Below, piece by piece: positions 50,582 to 58,722 of a stretch of DNA of 64,000 nt (positions are counted from its first letter, which is position 1; every line of letters begins with the position of its first letter). Origin of the DNA: JAXMCI01 sp046349435 (GTDB lineage: Bacteria > Pseudomonadota > Alphaproteobacteria > Dongiales > Dongiaceae); contig JAXMCI010000001.1 of assembly GCA_046349435.1 (NCBI GenBank), positions 310,001 through 374,000 of the forward strand, read 5' to 3'. Position numbers and translations under genes: made by a program. The notes under the pieces are model-generated. The model had not been told where the DNA came from. It was given only the letters and a program-made list of their open reading frames with translations, and ran no database searches.

Positions 50582-51763
50582 CTACTTCGGCCACGCCGCC
50601 TTCGGCTTGAACGGCGCGGTAGCGATGTCCTTCGGCCAGATCAGCTGCAGCTGGTCGCCCTGGATCTGCAGCAGCGAGGTCGGGGTGACGATGTTCTCGA
50701 CGCCCTTGAACCTGACCTCGCCGTTGATCGTGTCGAAGGTGCCGTCGGCGATCGCCTGGCGCAGCGCGTCATGGTCGAGGCCGGCCTTGGCCACCGCCTG
50801 CTGCAGGATCTCGCAGCTCATATAGGCGAGCTCGCTGTCGAGGAAGTCGGGCCGCTCGCCGAACTTCTTGGTGTAGGCGTCGTAGAAGGCCTGCGCCTTC
50901 GGCCACTCCTTCCGGTTCGGCGTCCAGTGGCCCATCGTGACGATGCCGTCGGCCGCCGGCCCGAAGGCCTTGAGGAACCAGTCCATCGTCGGGCCGACCA
51001 GCACCAGCTGGAAGGGCGCGGCGATGCCGAGCTCGCGGGCCTGCTTCATGTAGAGGCCGGAATCGCCGGGGTAGGAGAGCGACAGCACCGCGTCGGGCGC
51101 CGCCGCCTTCACCTTGGCGAGCATCGCCGTCATGTCCTTGACGTCGGGCGGATACTCCTCGTTGACCTTGACCTCGATCCCCGCCTTCTGCAGCGCCGGC
51201 ATCAGGAAGCCCTTGATCTCCATCGAGAAGGGCAGGACGTTGGCGAGCACCGCGACGCTCTTGAAGCCGTTGGCGACCAGCGCGTCGGCCATCGCCTGGG
51301 CCAGCCGGTCGGGAATCTCGGCGGTCGGGAACCAGATGTAGCCGGGATCGATCTTGCGCACCTGCACCGAGGCGGCGGAGTTGCCGACCATCGGGAACTT
51401 GTAGCGCAGCAGGGTGCCGGCCACGGCGATGTGGTGCGGCGTGCCCCACGGCGCCAGCAGCAGGTCGACCTTGTCGTCGGTGATCAGCTTCTCGTAGATC
51501 CGCACCGCCTTCCCGGGGTCGGACTGGTCGTCGTAGAAGACCAGCTCGACCGGCCGCTTCTCGCCCTTCACGTCGAGCCCGCCGGCCGCATTGACCTGGT
51601 CCTTCCACAGCTCATAGGCGTTGAGCTGCGACGGCGCGGCGGCCGCGAAAAGGCCGGTCTTGGCGATCGAGAAGCCGATCCGGACGGGATCGGCCGCGTG
51701 CGCCATGGTGGAAGCTGCGAGCCCGAGCCCGAGCGCCGCCGCTCCCAGCAATCTCTTCAACAT
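50582..51763 (-). CDS. Branched-chain-type ABC substrate-binding protein (LivK family)
   Basis: 393 residues from ATG 51763, with GGGGAGG 6 bases upstream. Sec signal peptide of ~22 residues (AAALGLGLAASTMAHA), then type-I periplasmic fold (RIGFSIAKTGLFAAAAPSQLNAYELWKDQVNAAGGLDVKGEKRPVELVFYDDQ; LLLAPWGTPHHIAVA). Relatives near aromatic degradation genes bind aromatic acids rather than leucine. First gene of the Liv-type operon. Confidence 0.9.
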   Translation of the reverse strand: MLKRLLGAAALGLGLAASTMAHAADPVRIGFSIAKTGLFAAAAPSQLNAYELWKDQVNAAGGLDVKGEKRPVELVFYDDQSDPGKAVRIYEKLITDDKVDLLLAPWGTPHHIAVAGTLLRYKFPMVGNSAASVQVRKIDPGYIWFPTAEIPDRLAQAMADALVANGFKSVAVLANVLPFSMEIKGFLMPALQKAGIEVKVNEEYPPDVKDMTAMLAKVKAAAPDAVLSLSYPGDSGLYMKQARELGIAAPFQLVLVGPTMDWFLKAFGPAADGIVTMGHWTPNRKEWPKAQAFYDAYTKKFGERPDFLDSELAYMSCEILQQAVAKAGLDHDALRQAIADGTFDTINGEVRFKGVENIVTPTSLLQIQGDQLQLIWPKDIATAPFKPKAAWPK

Positions 51764-51834
51764 CCTCACCTCCCCAGTTGTCGTTCGTCGTCTAGAATCC
51801 GCCTTACGATGGCATGCGATCATTCCCCCCTTGT

Positions 51835-51939
51835 GTCATCGCCGGGCTTGACCCGGCGATCCAGGGAGACCGCACCGGCCCATCCTGCCAGGTGACCGCG
51901 GAGAAATCCGGACTCTGCCGGGTCAAGCCCGGCGATGAC
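51835..51939. repeat. Perfect 23-bp inverted repeat
   Basis: 51835-51857 (GTCATCGCCGGGCTTGACCC plus GGC) is exactly complementary to 51917-51939, 59 bases between arms. It lies in the 199-base gap upstream of livK and downstream of the hydrolase gene. The core CATCGCCGGGCTTGACCCGG is a widespread Rhizobiales/Rhodospirillales dispersed repeat. Confidence 0.75.
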
Positions 51940-51962
51940 AAGTGGTTGGTGCACCACCGTCC

Positions 51963-52781
51963 TCAATGCCGGCTGAGCCAGTCGAGCGCCCGCGGCACCC
52001 ACGGGCCGTCCGGCTCGCCACCGGCGTAGCTCGACTGGAAATGGTCGCGGCCCGGCATGACCAGCGTCTCGACCTCGCCGCCGGCCGCCAGCAGCGCGCC
52101 CGTCATGCGCTCGGCCTGCGGAATTAGGTGCGGGAAGTCGGCGGTGCCGTAGGCGATCAGGAAGGGCGGCGGCGCGCCCTGGATGTTGAGCAGCGGGCTC
52201 GCCGCCCGCTCGGTCTCGCCCGGCCCGAGGAAGCGCGGCCGCATCGTGAGCCCGGAGCCGGCGGTGAACTGGAAGACGCCGGAGAGCGGCAGGCAGCCGC
52301 GCACGATGCCGGCCGGCAGCCCGAGCCCGGCCTGCCAGTCGCGGCGCACCGCCAGCAGCGCGGCGTAGTGCCCGCCCGCCGAGTGGCCGCCGAGGAAGAT
52401 GCGCCCGGGGTCGCCACCATGCGCCGCCACCGTGCCGGCGAGGAAGGCGAGCCCGCGGGCGCAATCCTCGAGCCCGGTCGGGAAGACATGGCCCGGCGCC
52501 AGCCGGTAGCCGAGCGAGGCGAAGGTGATCCCGGCCGCATTGAGCGGCGGCGCCATGAAGGCCATCCACTCCTTGTAGCCGCCGGTCCAGCCGCCGCCGT
52601 GCCAGAAGGCCAGCACGGTGCCGTTCGGCCTGGCCGCCGGGAACAGCAGCACGCCCTGGTAGGGGTCGTCGCCATAGGCGAGCTCGATGCCGTCGATGCC
52701 GGCGCTCCGCCGCATGCACTCGGCGTGATAGACCTGCCCCGGGCCGCTCAGCTCCTGCGGCGGATAGTCCTCAATGCGCAT
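51963..52781 (-). CDS. Alpha/beta hydrolase, kynurenine-formamidase/BD-FAE-like
   Basis: 272 residues from ATG 52781, overlapping the molybdenum-hydroxylase large-subunit gene by 11 bases. HGGGWTGG oxyanion-hole motif (~residue 70), LGYRLAPGHVFPTGLEDCARGLAFL, nucleophile elbow GGHSAGGHY, and a catalytic His in GRDHFQSSYA. The HGGGW and GHSAGGH combination is typical of arylformamidases that cleave N-formyl groups. In the NicX pathway an alpha/beta hydrolase (NicD) deformylates N-formylmaleamate, so this protein may do the equivalent step (inference). Confidence 0.85.
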   Translation of the reverse strand: MRIEDYPPQELSGPGQVYHAECMRRSAGIDGIELAYGDDPYQGVLLFPAARPNGTVLAFWHGGGWTGGYKEWMAFMAPPLNAAGITFASLGYRLAPGHVFPTGLEDCARGLAFLAGTVAAHGGDPGRIFLGGHSAGGHYAALLAVRRDWQAGLGLPAGIVRGCLPLSGVFQFTAGSGLTMRPRFLGPGETERAASPLLNIQGAPPPFLIAYGTADFPHLIPQAERMTGALLAAGGEVETLVMPGRDHFQSSYAGGEPDGPWVPRALDWLSRH

Positions 52782-55077
52782 CGGTCCCCCCGGTCAGCGC
52801 GTCCAGCACCCGCTCCGGCGTCAGCGGCAGCCGCCTGAGCCGCGCGCCGGTCGCCGCGGCGACGGCGTTGGCGATGGCGGCCGGCACGCCGACGATGCCG
52901 ATCTCCCCCACCCCCTTGGCGCCGAACGGCCCGTCCGGCTCCGGCTTCTCGACGATGATCGAGCGCATCTCGTAGGGCGCGTCGAGCGCGGTCGGCACCT
53001 TGTAGTCGAGCAAGGTCGGGTTGGCGAGCCGGGCGCCGTCCCAGATCATCTCCTCGGTGAGCGCGAAGCCCAGCCCCTGGACGAAGGCGCCCTCGATCTG
53101 GCCCTCGACCGAGGCCGGGTTGATGGCGCGCCCGACATCGACGGCCTGCCAGGCGCGGCGCACCGTCGGCTTGCCCGTCGCCTCGTCGATCTCCAGCTCG
53201 ACCGCCAGGCAGGCGAAGCTGAAGACGCCGATCTGCGGGAACGGCAGGCCCAGCGCCACCGCCCGCTTCGGGTCGATGGTCGGCCGGTCGAAGACCAGTG
53301 CGTGGTGGCCGATGATCGGCCCGCCGCGCCGCCAGTGGGCGCGCAGCGAGAGCTGCAGGAAGCTCAGCTCCTTCTCCGGCACCCCCGCCAGCCCGACCTT
53401 GCCGCCGGGCCTGAGCTCGACGTCCTCGAGCGCGCATTCGAAGATCTCGGCGGCGTGCTCGCGCAGCTGGCGCGCCACCGCCTCCGACGCCCCGACCACG
53501 GCGCGCCCCGTGGTGTAGGTGACGCGGCTCGCCGTGGTGCCCCAGTTGTAGGGCGAGCCGTCGGTGTCCGGGCTGGCCAGCGTCACCTGCTCCGCCGGCA
53601 CCTTGAGCGCCTCGGCGCAGATCTGGGTCAGCACCGTGTCGGAGCCCTGGCCGATGTCGACCGCGCCGGTGTTGAGCACCACCGAGCCGTCCTCCAGCAC
53701 CCGCACGATGGCGCCGGTGCCGAGCAGCCCGCCGATATGGCCGCTGCAGGCGACGCCGATCGCGCGCCGCGTGCCGGCCGGCGGCGGCCCGGCCGCCGCC
53801 GTGTCGCGCGCCATCGCCTCGCGCGCTCCGGCGATGCAGTCGGCGAGCCCGCAGGACGCGACCTCCTGCCCGCCGAACCAGCGGTCGCCGGCCGCGATCG
53901 CGTTCTGCAGGCGGAGGTCGAGCGGGTCGCGCCCGAGCCGCGCCGCGATCTCGTCGATCTGGGTCTCGCCGGCGAAGCTGACCTGCGGGTTGCCGAAGCC
54001 GCGGAAGGCGCCGAAGCGCAGCTTGTTGGTGTAGGCCATGCGGCCATGGGCGCGCATGTGCGCGATGCGGTAGGGCCCGCGCGACATCAGCAGCGCGTAG
54101 CCCAGCACCCCCGGGCTGTCGTCGCCATAGGCGCCGCCATCGGCCAGCAGCTCGACCTCGCGCGCCAGCAGCGTGCCGTCGCGCTTCGCCCCGGTCCTCA
54201 TGCGGATCTTGAAGGGGTGACGGGCGCGGACGGTCTCGAAATCCTCCTCGCGGCTCAGGATCAGTCGCACCGGCCGGCCGCACTTCATCGCCAGCGCCAC
54301 CACGATGGGCTGGACGTGCGGCTCCATCTTGTTGCCGAAGCCGCCGCCGACCCTGGGCGTCAGGCAGCGCAGCCGCGACATCGGCAGCCCCAGGCTTTCG
54401 CAGACATTGGCCTGGACGCGGAACACCGACTGGTTGGCCGACCACAGGGTGATGCGCCCGTCCGCCTCCGGCTCGGCCAGCGCACCGCACGGCTCGATCG
54501 CCAGATGTGCCTGCGGCGGTGTCTCGAAGCTGCCCTCGACGACGACGTCGCAATCGGCCCAGGCGGAGGCGGGATCGCCCTCGCGGATCTCGGTCTCCGA
54601 CATGACGTTGCCGTGGCAGCGCGCGTCGAACACCTTGAGGTAGGCGGCGAGGTCCTCGTGGATGACAGGCGCGCCCGGCGCCACCGCCGCCTCCGGCGTC
54701 AGCACCGCGGGCAGCTCCTGGTAGTGCACGACGACCTGCCGCGCGGCCAGCCGCGCCGTCGCCTCGTCCTCGGCCGCGACCGCCGCCACCGGCTCGCCGA
54801 CATAGCGCACCTTGCCCTTGGCGATGGCCGTCTCGTCCTTGATGAAGGCGCCCATGCGGTGCTCGCCGACATCGTCGCCGGTCAGCACCGCGACGACGCC
54901 GGGCATCGCCAGCGCCGCCGCGACGTCGTAGCCGAGGATGCGGGCATGGGCGTGCGGGCTCTGCAGCAGCGCCGCATGCAGCATGTCCGGCCGCTTCAGG
55001 TCGGCGATGTACTTCGCCCGCCCGGTCAGCTTCTCCCGGACGTCGCGCCGCGGCAGGCTCGCGCCGACGGCGTTCAT
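52771..55077 (-). CDS. Xanthine-dehydrogenase-family molybdenum hydroxylase, large (molybdopterin) subunit
   Basis: 768 residues from ATG 55077. Xanthine oxidase/CoxL fold: LTGRAKYIADLKRPDMLHAALLQSPHAHARI at the start; VGGGFGNKMEPH, GAFRGFGNPQVSFAGE, VDIGQGSDTVLTQICAEAL, and the C-terminal catalytic-glutamate motif FGAKGVGEIGIVGVPAAIANAV. GAFRGFG instead of the CO-dehydrogenase active-site Cys loop places it with xanthine/nicotinate-type hydroxylases. It hydroxylates a C-H next to nitrogen in heteroaromatic rings. Electrons pass to the fused FAD/2Fe-2S protein encoded just upstream (ATGA overlap). Confidence 0.92.
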   Translation of the reverse strand: MNAVGASLPRRDVREKLTGRAKYIADLKRPDMLHAALLQSPHAHARILGYDVAAALAMPGVVAVLTGDDVGEHRMGAFIKDETAIAKGKVRYVGEPVAAVAAEDEATARLAARQVVVHYQELPAVLTPEAAVAPGAPVIHEDLAAYLKVFDARCHGNVMSETEIREGDPASAWADCDVVVEGSFETPPQAHLAIEPCGALAEPEADGRITLWSANQSVFRVQANVCESLGLPMSRLRCLTPRVGGGFGNKMEPHVQPIVVALAMKCGRPVRLILSREEDFETVRARHPFKIRMRTGAKRDGTLLAREVELLADGGAYGDDSPGVLGYALLMSRGPYRIAHMRAHGRMAYTNKLRFGAFRGFGNPQVSFAGETQIDEIAARLGRDPLDLRLQNAIAAGDRWFGGQEVASCGLADCIAGAREAMARDTAAAGPPPAGTRRAIGVACSGHIGGLLGTGAIVRVLEDGSVVLNTGAVDIGQGSDTVLTQICAEALKVPAEQVTLASPDTDGSPYNWGTTASRVTYTTGRAVVGASEAVARQLREHAAEIFECALEDVELRPGGKVGLAGVPEKELSFLQLSLRAHWRRGGPIIGHHALVFDRPTIDPKRAVALGLPFPQIGVFSFACLAVELEIDEATGKPTVRRAWQAVDVGRAINPASVEGQIEGAFVQGLGFALTEEMIWDGARLANPTLLDYKVPTALDAPYEMRSIIVEKPEPDGPFGAKGVGEIGIVGVPAAIANAVAAATGARLRRLPLTPERVLDALTGGTDAH

Positions 55078-56474
55078 GCTGCCTGCTCCGCCGCGGTCGC
55101 GACCAGCACGGCATCGACGATCTTGCGGTAGCCGGAGCAGCGGCAGAGATTGCCGGAGATGGCGGCCCGGACGTCGTCGGGCCCTGGCCGCCCGCCCGCC
55201 GCGAGCAGCGGCTGCAGCGCCGCCAGCATGCCCGGCGTGCAGAAGCCGCACTGCACCGCGCCGACGGCGGCGAAGGCCTCGCGCAGCCGCTCCGTCGCCG
55301 GCCCGCCCAGCCCCTCGACGGTGACGACCTCGCGCCCAGCGCAGTTCGCCGCCAGCGACAGGCAGCTGCGCATCGGCCGCCCGTCGACCAGCACCGTGCA
55401 GGCGCCGCAGACGCCCTGGTTGCAGCCGCGCTTGGCGCCGGTCAGCCCGAGCTCGTCGCGCAGCACCTCGAGCAGGGTGCGCCCTGGATCCGCCACGGTC
55501 CGCGCACGCCCGTTGACGACCAGCGCCCCCTCTCCCGCAGCGCGGAGAGGGCCGAGGGTCGTGCCGCCGGCACCCTCACCCTCCCGCCCTGGCGGGCGGG
55601 CCCTCCTCTCCGCTGCGCGGGCGAGGGCAAGAGCTTCGGTGATCGCACGCGCCAGCAGGCGCGGGATCACCCGCCGGCGATAATCCGCGCTCGCCCGCCC
55701 GTCATCGACCGGGTCGCTCGCCGCGGCCAGCGCCTCGCCGGCCGCGCGCACGGCCTCCGCCTCCAGCCGCCCGCCCTGCAGCATCGCCTCGGCCTCGGCC
55801 AGCCGCAGCGGCACCGGGTTGCAGCCGCCGACCGCGATGCGCACGGCGCGGCAGGCCTCGCCCTCCATCGCCAGCACCAGCGCGATCGAGGCAGTGGCGA
55901 AGTCGCCGGCGACCCGCGCCAGCTTGACGTAGTGCCCGACCGAGCCGGCCGGCGCCGGCGGCAGGTGCACCGCGGTCACCAGCTCGCCGGGCTCGAGCAC
56001 GGTCGTGTAGTAGTCGAGGAAGAACTCAGCCGCAGCCACCCGCCGGCTGCCCTCCGTCCCCGCGATCTCGATCTCCGCCCCGGCCGCCAGCAGCGTCGGC
56101 GGATAGTCGGCCGCCGGGTCGGCGAAGGAGATCGAGCCGCCGATCGTGCCCATGTTGCGCACCACCGGGTTGGCGATCTGCCCCGCCGCGCTCGCCAGCA
56201 CCCGCTGCCCGCCGGCGAGATCGGCTGCCGCCGCGGCGCTCACCTGGTGCGGCGTCATCGCGCCGACCCGGACCCAGCCCGCGTCATCCCCAGCGATCCC
56301 GACCAGCCCCGCGATCCGCCGCAGGCTGACCAGCGCCGAGGGCCGCACCAGCTCAGCATTCATCATCGCCACCAGCGTGGCGCCGCCGGCGAGCGGCCGC
56401 GCCTCCGGGTCGGCGGCGAGGAGCGCCGCAGCCTCGGCCACGCTCTCGGGCTGGTGGAAGGCGCTCGCCTGCAT
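55074..56474 (-). CDS. Fused FAD-binding and 2Fe-2S subunit of the molybdenum hydroxylase
   Basis: 466 residues from ATG 56474. Residues 1-~283 are the CoxM/NdhF-type FAD protein (PLAGGATLVAMMNAELVRPSALVSL, NMGTIGGSISFADPAADYP). Residues ~318-466 are the CoxS-type subunit with all eight cysteines: plant-type cluster C-x4-C-G-x-C (RGCNQGVCGACTVLVDG, MRSCLSL) and second cluster QCGFCTPGM / LCRCSGYRK. These are normally two proteins. Here residues ~284-316 are encoded by a palindromic repeat (55528-55627) that is read in frame as a Gly/Arg-rich linker; the 2Fe-2S part has no start codon of its own. Confidence 0.88.
   Translation of the reverse strand: MQASAFHQPESVAEAAALLAADPEARPLAGGATLVAMMNAELVRPSALVSLRRIAGLVGIAGDDAGWVRVGAMTPHQVSAAAAADLAGGQRVLASAAGQIANPVVRNMGTIGGSISFADPAADYPPTLLAAGAEIEIAGTEGSRRVAAAEFFLDYYTTVLEPGELVTAVHLPPAPAGSVGHYVKLARVAGDFATASIALVLAMEGEACRAVRIAVGGCNPVPLRLAEAEAMLQGGRLEAEAVRAAGEALAAASDPVDDGRASADYRRRVIPRLLARAITEALALARAAERRARPPGREGEGAGGTTLGPLRAAGEGALVVNGRARTVADPGRTLLEVLRDELGLTGAKRGCNQGVCGACTVLVDGRPMRSCLSLAANCAGREVVTVEGLGGPATERLREAFAAVGAVQCGFCTPGMLAALQPLLAAGGRPGPDDVRAAISGNLCRCSGYRKIVDAVLVATAAEQAA
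55528..55627. repeat. Mosaic palindromic repeat lying inside a coding frame
   Basis: Same order of modules as 50461-50575. CCCTCTCCCGC/GCGGAGAGGG is at 55528-55551. GAGGGT/ACCCTC follows around 55554-55577. A CCCGCC/GGCGGG pair is near 55583-55600. CCCTCCTCTCCGC/GCGGGCGAGGG is at 55601-55627. It is translated on the minus strand as the linker of the fused hydroxylase subunit. Confidence 0.7.
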
Positions 56475-56932
56475 CAGCCGGCCTCGACCGCCTCGACGCG
56501 GGTCCGGAAGGACTCGGCGAACTGCTGCCCCAGGCTGCCCGCTTTCTTCTTCATGATGCCGAGGCCGAACTTGCCGAGCCGCCCGACCACCGAGACCTCG
56601 GAGCTGTAATGCACCGCCGTCCGCGAGTCCTCGAGCGGCTCCAGCCGCAGCTCGCTCTCGGCCGACAGCGTGCTGGCGCGGCTGCCCTCCTCGCCGCGGG
56701 TCACCGACAGCACGCGGTGCGGCGGCTCCTCCGCGGTGACCTCGACCACGACGCGGAAGGTGGCGCCGATCGGCCCGACCTGCACCTTGATGCTGGCGGC
56801 ATAGCTGCGCGGGCCCGTCACCTCGATCGCCGCGCAGCCGGGGATGCACGGCCCGACCTCGTTGGGGTCGGTGATGAAGCGCCACACCCGGTCGGGCGGC
56901 GCGGCGACCACGAAGCTGTCCTCGATCCGCAT
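56474..56932 (-). CDS. CoxG-like SRPBCC protein
   Basis: 152 residues. It starts IEDSFVVAAPPDRVWRFITDPNEVGPCIPGCAAIEVTGPRSY, the standard CoxG (CO-dehydrogenase subunit G) opening, and contains KVQVGPIGATFRV. CoxG proteins accompany molybdenum hydroxylases and are implicated in membrane anchoring or quinone delivery. The stop overlaps the start of the fused FAD/2Fe-2S gene (TGATG). Confidence 0.9.
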   Translation of the reverse strand: MRIEDSFVVAAPPDRVWRFITDPNEVGPCIPGCAAIEVTGPRSYAASIKVQVGPIGATFRVVVEVTAEEPPHRVLSVTRGEEGSRASTLSAESELRLEPLEDSRTAVHYSSEVSVVGRLGKFGLGIMKKKAGSLGQQFAESFRTRVEAVEAG

Positions 56933-56942
56933 GCCGGCCGGG

Positions 56943-58019
56943 TCAGCGCCGCTCGCGCGGCACGACCATCTTCTCGTCGACCAGCCGGCCGCGCTCGATC
57001 ACCACGCGGTTGTCGAGCATCACCGTGCAGTCGCGCATCGGCACATCGTAATGGCCGGTGGTGTTGCGCTTGCCGCCGCCCTGCGAGTTCGGCCCGGTCG
57101 AGAACAGGAAGTTGCCGGGGAAGGTGCGCGCCGCGGCGCGGCTGCGCTCCGGCGTGTCGCCGGCCAGCCCGATATGGTACCAGCGCGCCTGCGGGTTGAG
57201 GCCCCAGCCGAGATGCGACACGGCATAGGGGTCGCGGTCCCCGGCATCGGCCTTGTTGTCGGCCAGCCAGTCGGCCATCAGCTTGGCGTCGAGCCCTCCG
57301 GCGATGTCGGTGATGAAGCCGTCGCGCACCGTCACCGTCACCTTGTCCTGGACGTAGCGGCAATAGGGCAGGATGACGATGTCTCCGGGCTGGATCACCA
57401 CGGTGCCGTTGGCGCTGCCCTCGTTGGGGAAGGTGTGGACGTGGCCGGCCCCCCAATGGTCGAAATGGCCGCGCTCGTCCGAATAGCCGTATTGGCTCAT
57501 CACGGGATATTCGCCGCAGCTGTAGCTGAGGTCGGTGCCGGCCTCGCTCACCACCCGCACCTCGCGCGTCTTGGCCAGGGTCGCGTGGGCGTGCAGCACG
57601 GCCTCCTTGAGGCCCTTCGGGCTCATCAGCTGCTCGAGGTCGTCGGGCCCGTCGATGATCATCAGCACGCGCGTGCCGCCGTTCATCACCTCCTTCAGCC
57701 ACTTCGTGAACAGCGGCACGTGAAAGACGACGACGATGTCGGCCGCCTTCACCGCCTCGAGCGTGCCCTTGCACTTGCCGATGGTCGGCACGCCGACCCG
57801 TGTCCAGGAGGGGATCGAGTTGACGCAGAGCTCGTAGATGTCGGCGCCGAGCTCGTCGGCGGCGGCGAAGGCCGCGGCGACGTAGTCGCGCCGCGTCGCG
57901 AGGTCGGTGACCAGCGCCACGGTCTCGCCCGCCGCGACCCGGCTCATCTCGAACTGGCGGCGATAGAGCAGGCCGAGCCTGGCCGGGTTGACCTCGCTTG
58001 CCCGGATGCCTGCATCCAT
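56943..58019 (-). CDS. 2,5-dihydroxypyridine 5,6-dioxygenase (NicX)-like protein
   Basis: 358 residues from ATG 58019. Similar in order and spacing to NicX of nicotinate degradation, a leucine-aminopeptidase-M29-like fold using non-heme iron. Shared segments: YPVMSQYGYSDERGHFDHWGAGHVHTFPNEGSANGTVV, SHLGWGLNPQARWYHIGLAG, PGNFLFSTGPNSQGGGKRNTTGHYDVPMRDC. The iron ligands of NicX (two His and an Asp) correspond to the His of SHLGWG and the His/Asp of GHYDVP, all present. It should open a dihydroxypyridine-type ring. First gene of the minus-strand group, divergent from tetR. Confidence 0.85.
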   Translation of the reverse strand: MDAGIRASEVNPARLGLLYRRQFEMSRVAAGETVALVTDLATRRDYVAAAFAAADELGADIYELCVNSIPSWTRVGVPTIGKCKGTLEAVKAADIVVVFHVPLFTKWLKEVMNGGTRVLMIIDGPDDLEQLMSPKGLKEAVLHAHATLAKTREVRVVSEAGTDLSYSCGEYPVMSQYGYSDERGHFDHWGAGHVHTFPNEGSANGTVVIQPGDIVILPYCRYVQDKVTVTVRDGFITDIAGGLDAKLMADWLADNKADAGDRDPYAVSHLGWGLNPQARWYHIGLAGDTPERSRAAARTFPGNFLFSTGPNSQGGGKRNTTGHYDVPMRDCTVMLDNRVVIERGRLVDEKMVVPRERR

Positions 58020-58074
58020 GATCCCGCCTCCTCCTCGCGATATTGCCCGACAGGCTGGGGCAAGTTGCGAACCG

Positions 58075-58104
58075 TTGTCAATACCGAACGCCGTTCGGTA
58101 TAAG
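58075..58104 (+). promoter_or_regulatory. tetR promoter with overlapping perfect operator
   Basis: TTGTCA (58075-58080), 18-base spacer, TATAAG (58099-58104): a good sigma-70 promoter reading toward tetR. The spacer and -10 are covered by a perfect 21-base palindrome at 58081-58101: ATACCGAACG, one base, CGTTCGGTAT. This is a textbook TetR-type operator, placed to repress tetR itself and probably the divergent nicX-like operon. Confidence 0.8.
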
Positions 58105-58110
58105 GGCGGC

Positions 58111-58722
58111 ATGGCCCAGGTCAAGAAAGGCGCGGTGCGCGAAGCAATCCTGGCGAGCGCCTTCCGCCGCTTCGCCGAGAAGGGCTACGCCAACACCACG
58201 CTGGCCCAGATCTCCGGCGACGCCGGCATCTCGACCTCCAACCTCTACGTCTATTTCGGCTCGAAGCTGGCGATCCTGTTCGCCCTCTACGATCCCTGGC
58301 TGCGCGAGCGCCTGACCGCACTGGAGCAGGAGTTGGCCGGCATGACCGACCCGCGCGCCCGCCTGCGCCGCATCCTGCTCGCCCTCTGGCGCGACATCCC
58401 GGCCGAGCACAACGGCTTCTCCGTCAATCTGATGCAGGCCCTGTCGACCGCCACCCCCGACCAGGGCTACAGCCGCGACCTGCTGCTCTGGGCCGAGGAC
58501 CGCATCGGCCGCCTGATCCGCGCCAGCCTGCCGCCGGAGCGCGCCGCGCTCGCCGAAGGCCGCCTGCTCGCCCACGTCCTGATGATGGCCTTCGACGGCT
58601 TCGTCCTGAACACCCGCCTCGCCGACCGCTCCCGCCGGCTGCCGGCCATCGCCGAGCTGATGGCCGACCTGCTGCTCGGCACGGTGCCGGGACAGCCGGG
58701 CGCGGCCGACCGCCACGCTTAA
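58111..58722 (+). CDS. TetR-family transcriptional repressor
   Basis: 203 residues from ATG 58111. N-terminal HTH at residues ~8-55 (VREAILASAFRRFAEKGYANTTLAQISGDAGISTSNLYVYFGSKLAILFALY), followed by an all-helical ligand domain. The ATG lies only 6 bases after the predicted -10, so the mRNA may be leaderless or carry a very short leader; AAGGG 4 bases upstream could also serve. It is divergent from the nicX-like/hydroxylase operon, which it most likely controls. Confidence 0.92.
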   Translation: MAQVKKGAVREAILASAFRRFAEKGYANTTLAQISGDAGISTSNLYVYFGSKLAILFALYDPWLRERLTALEQELAGMTDPRARLRRILLALWRDIPAEHNGFSVNLMQALSTATPDQGYSRDLLLWAEDRIGRLIRASLPPERAALAEGRLLAHVLMMAFDGFVLNTRLADRSRRLPAIAELMADLLLGTVPGQPGAADRHA

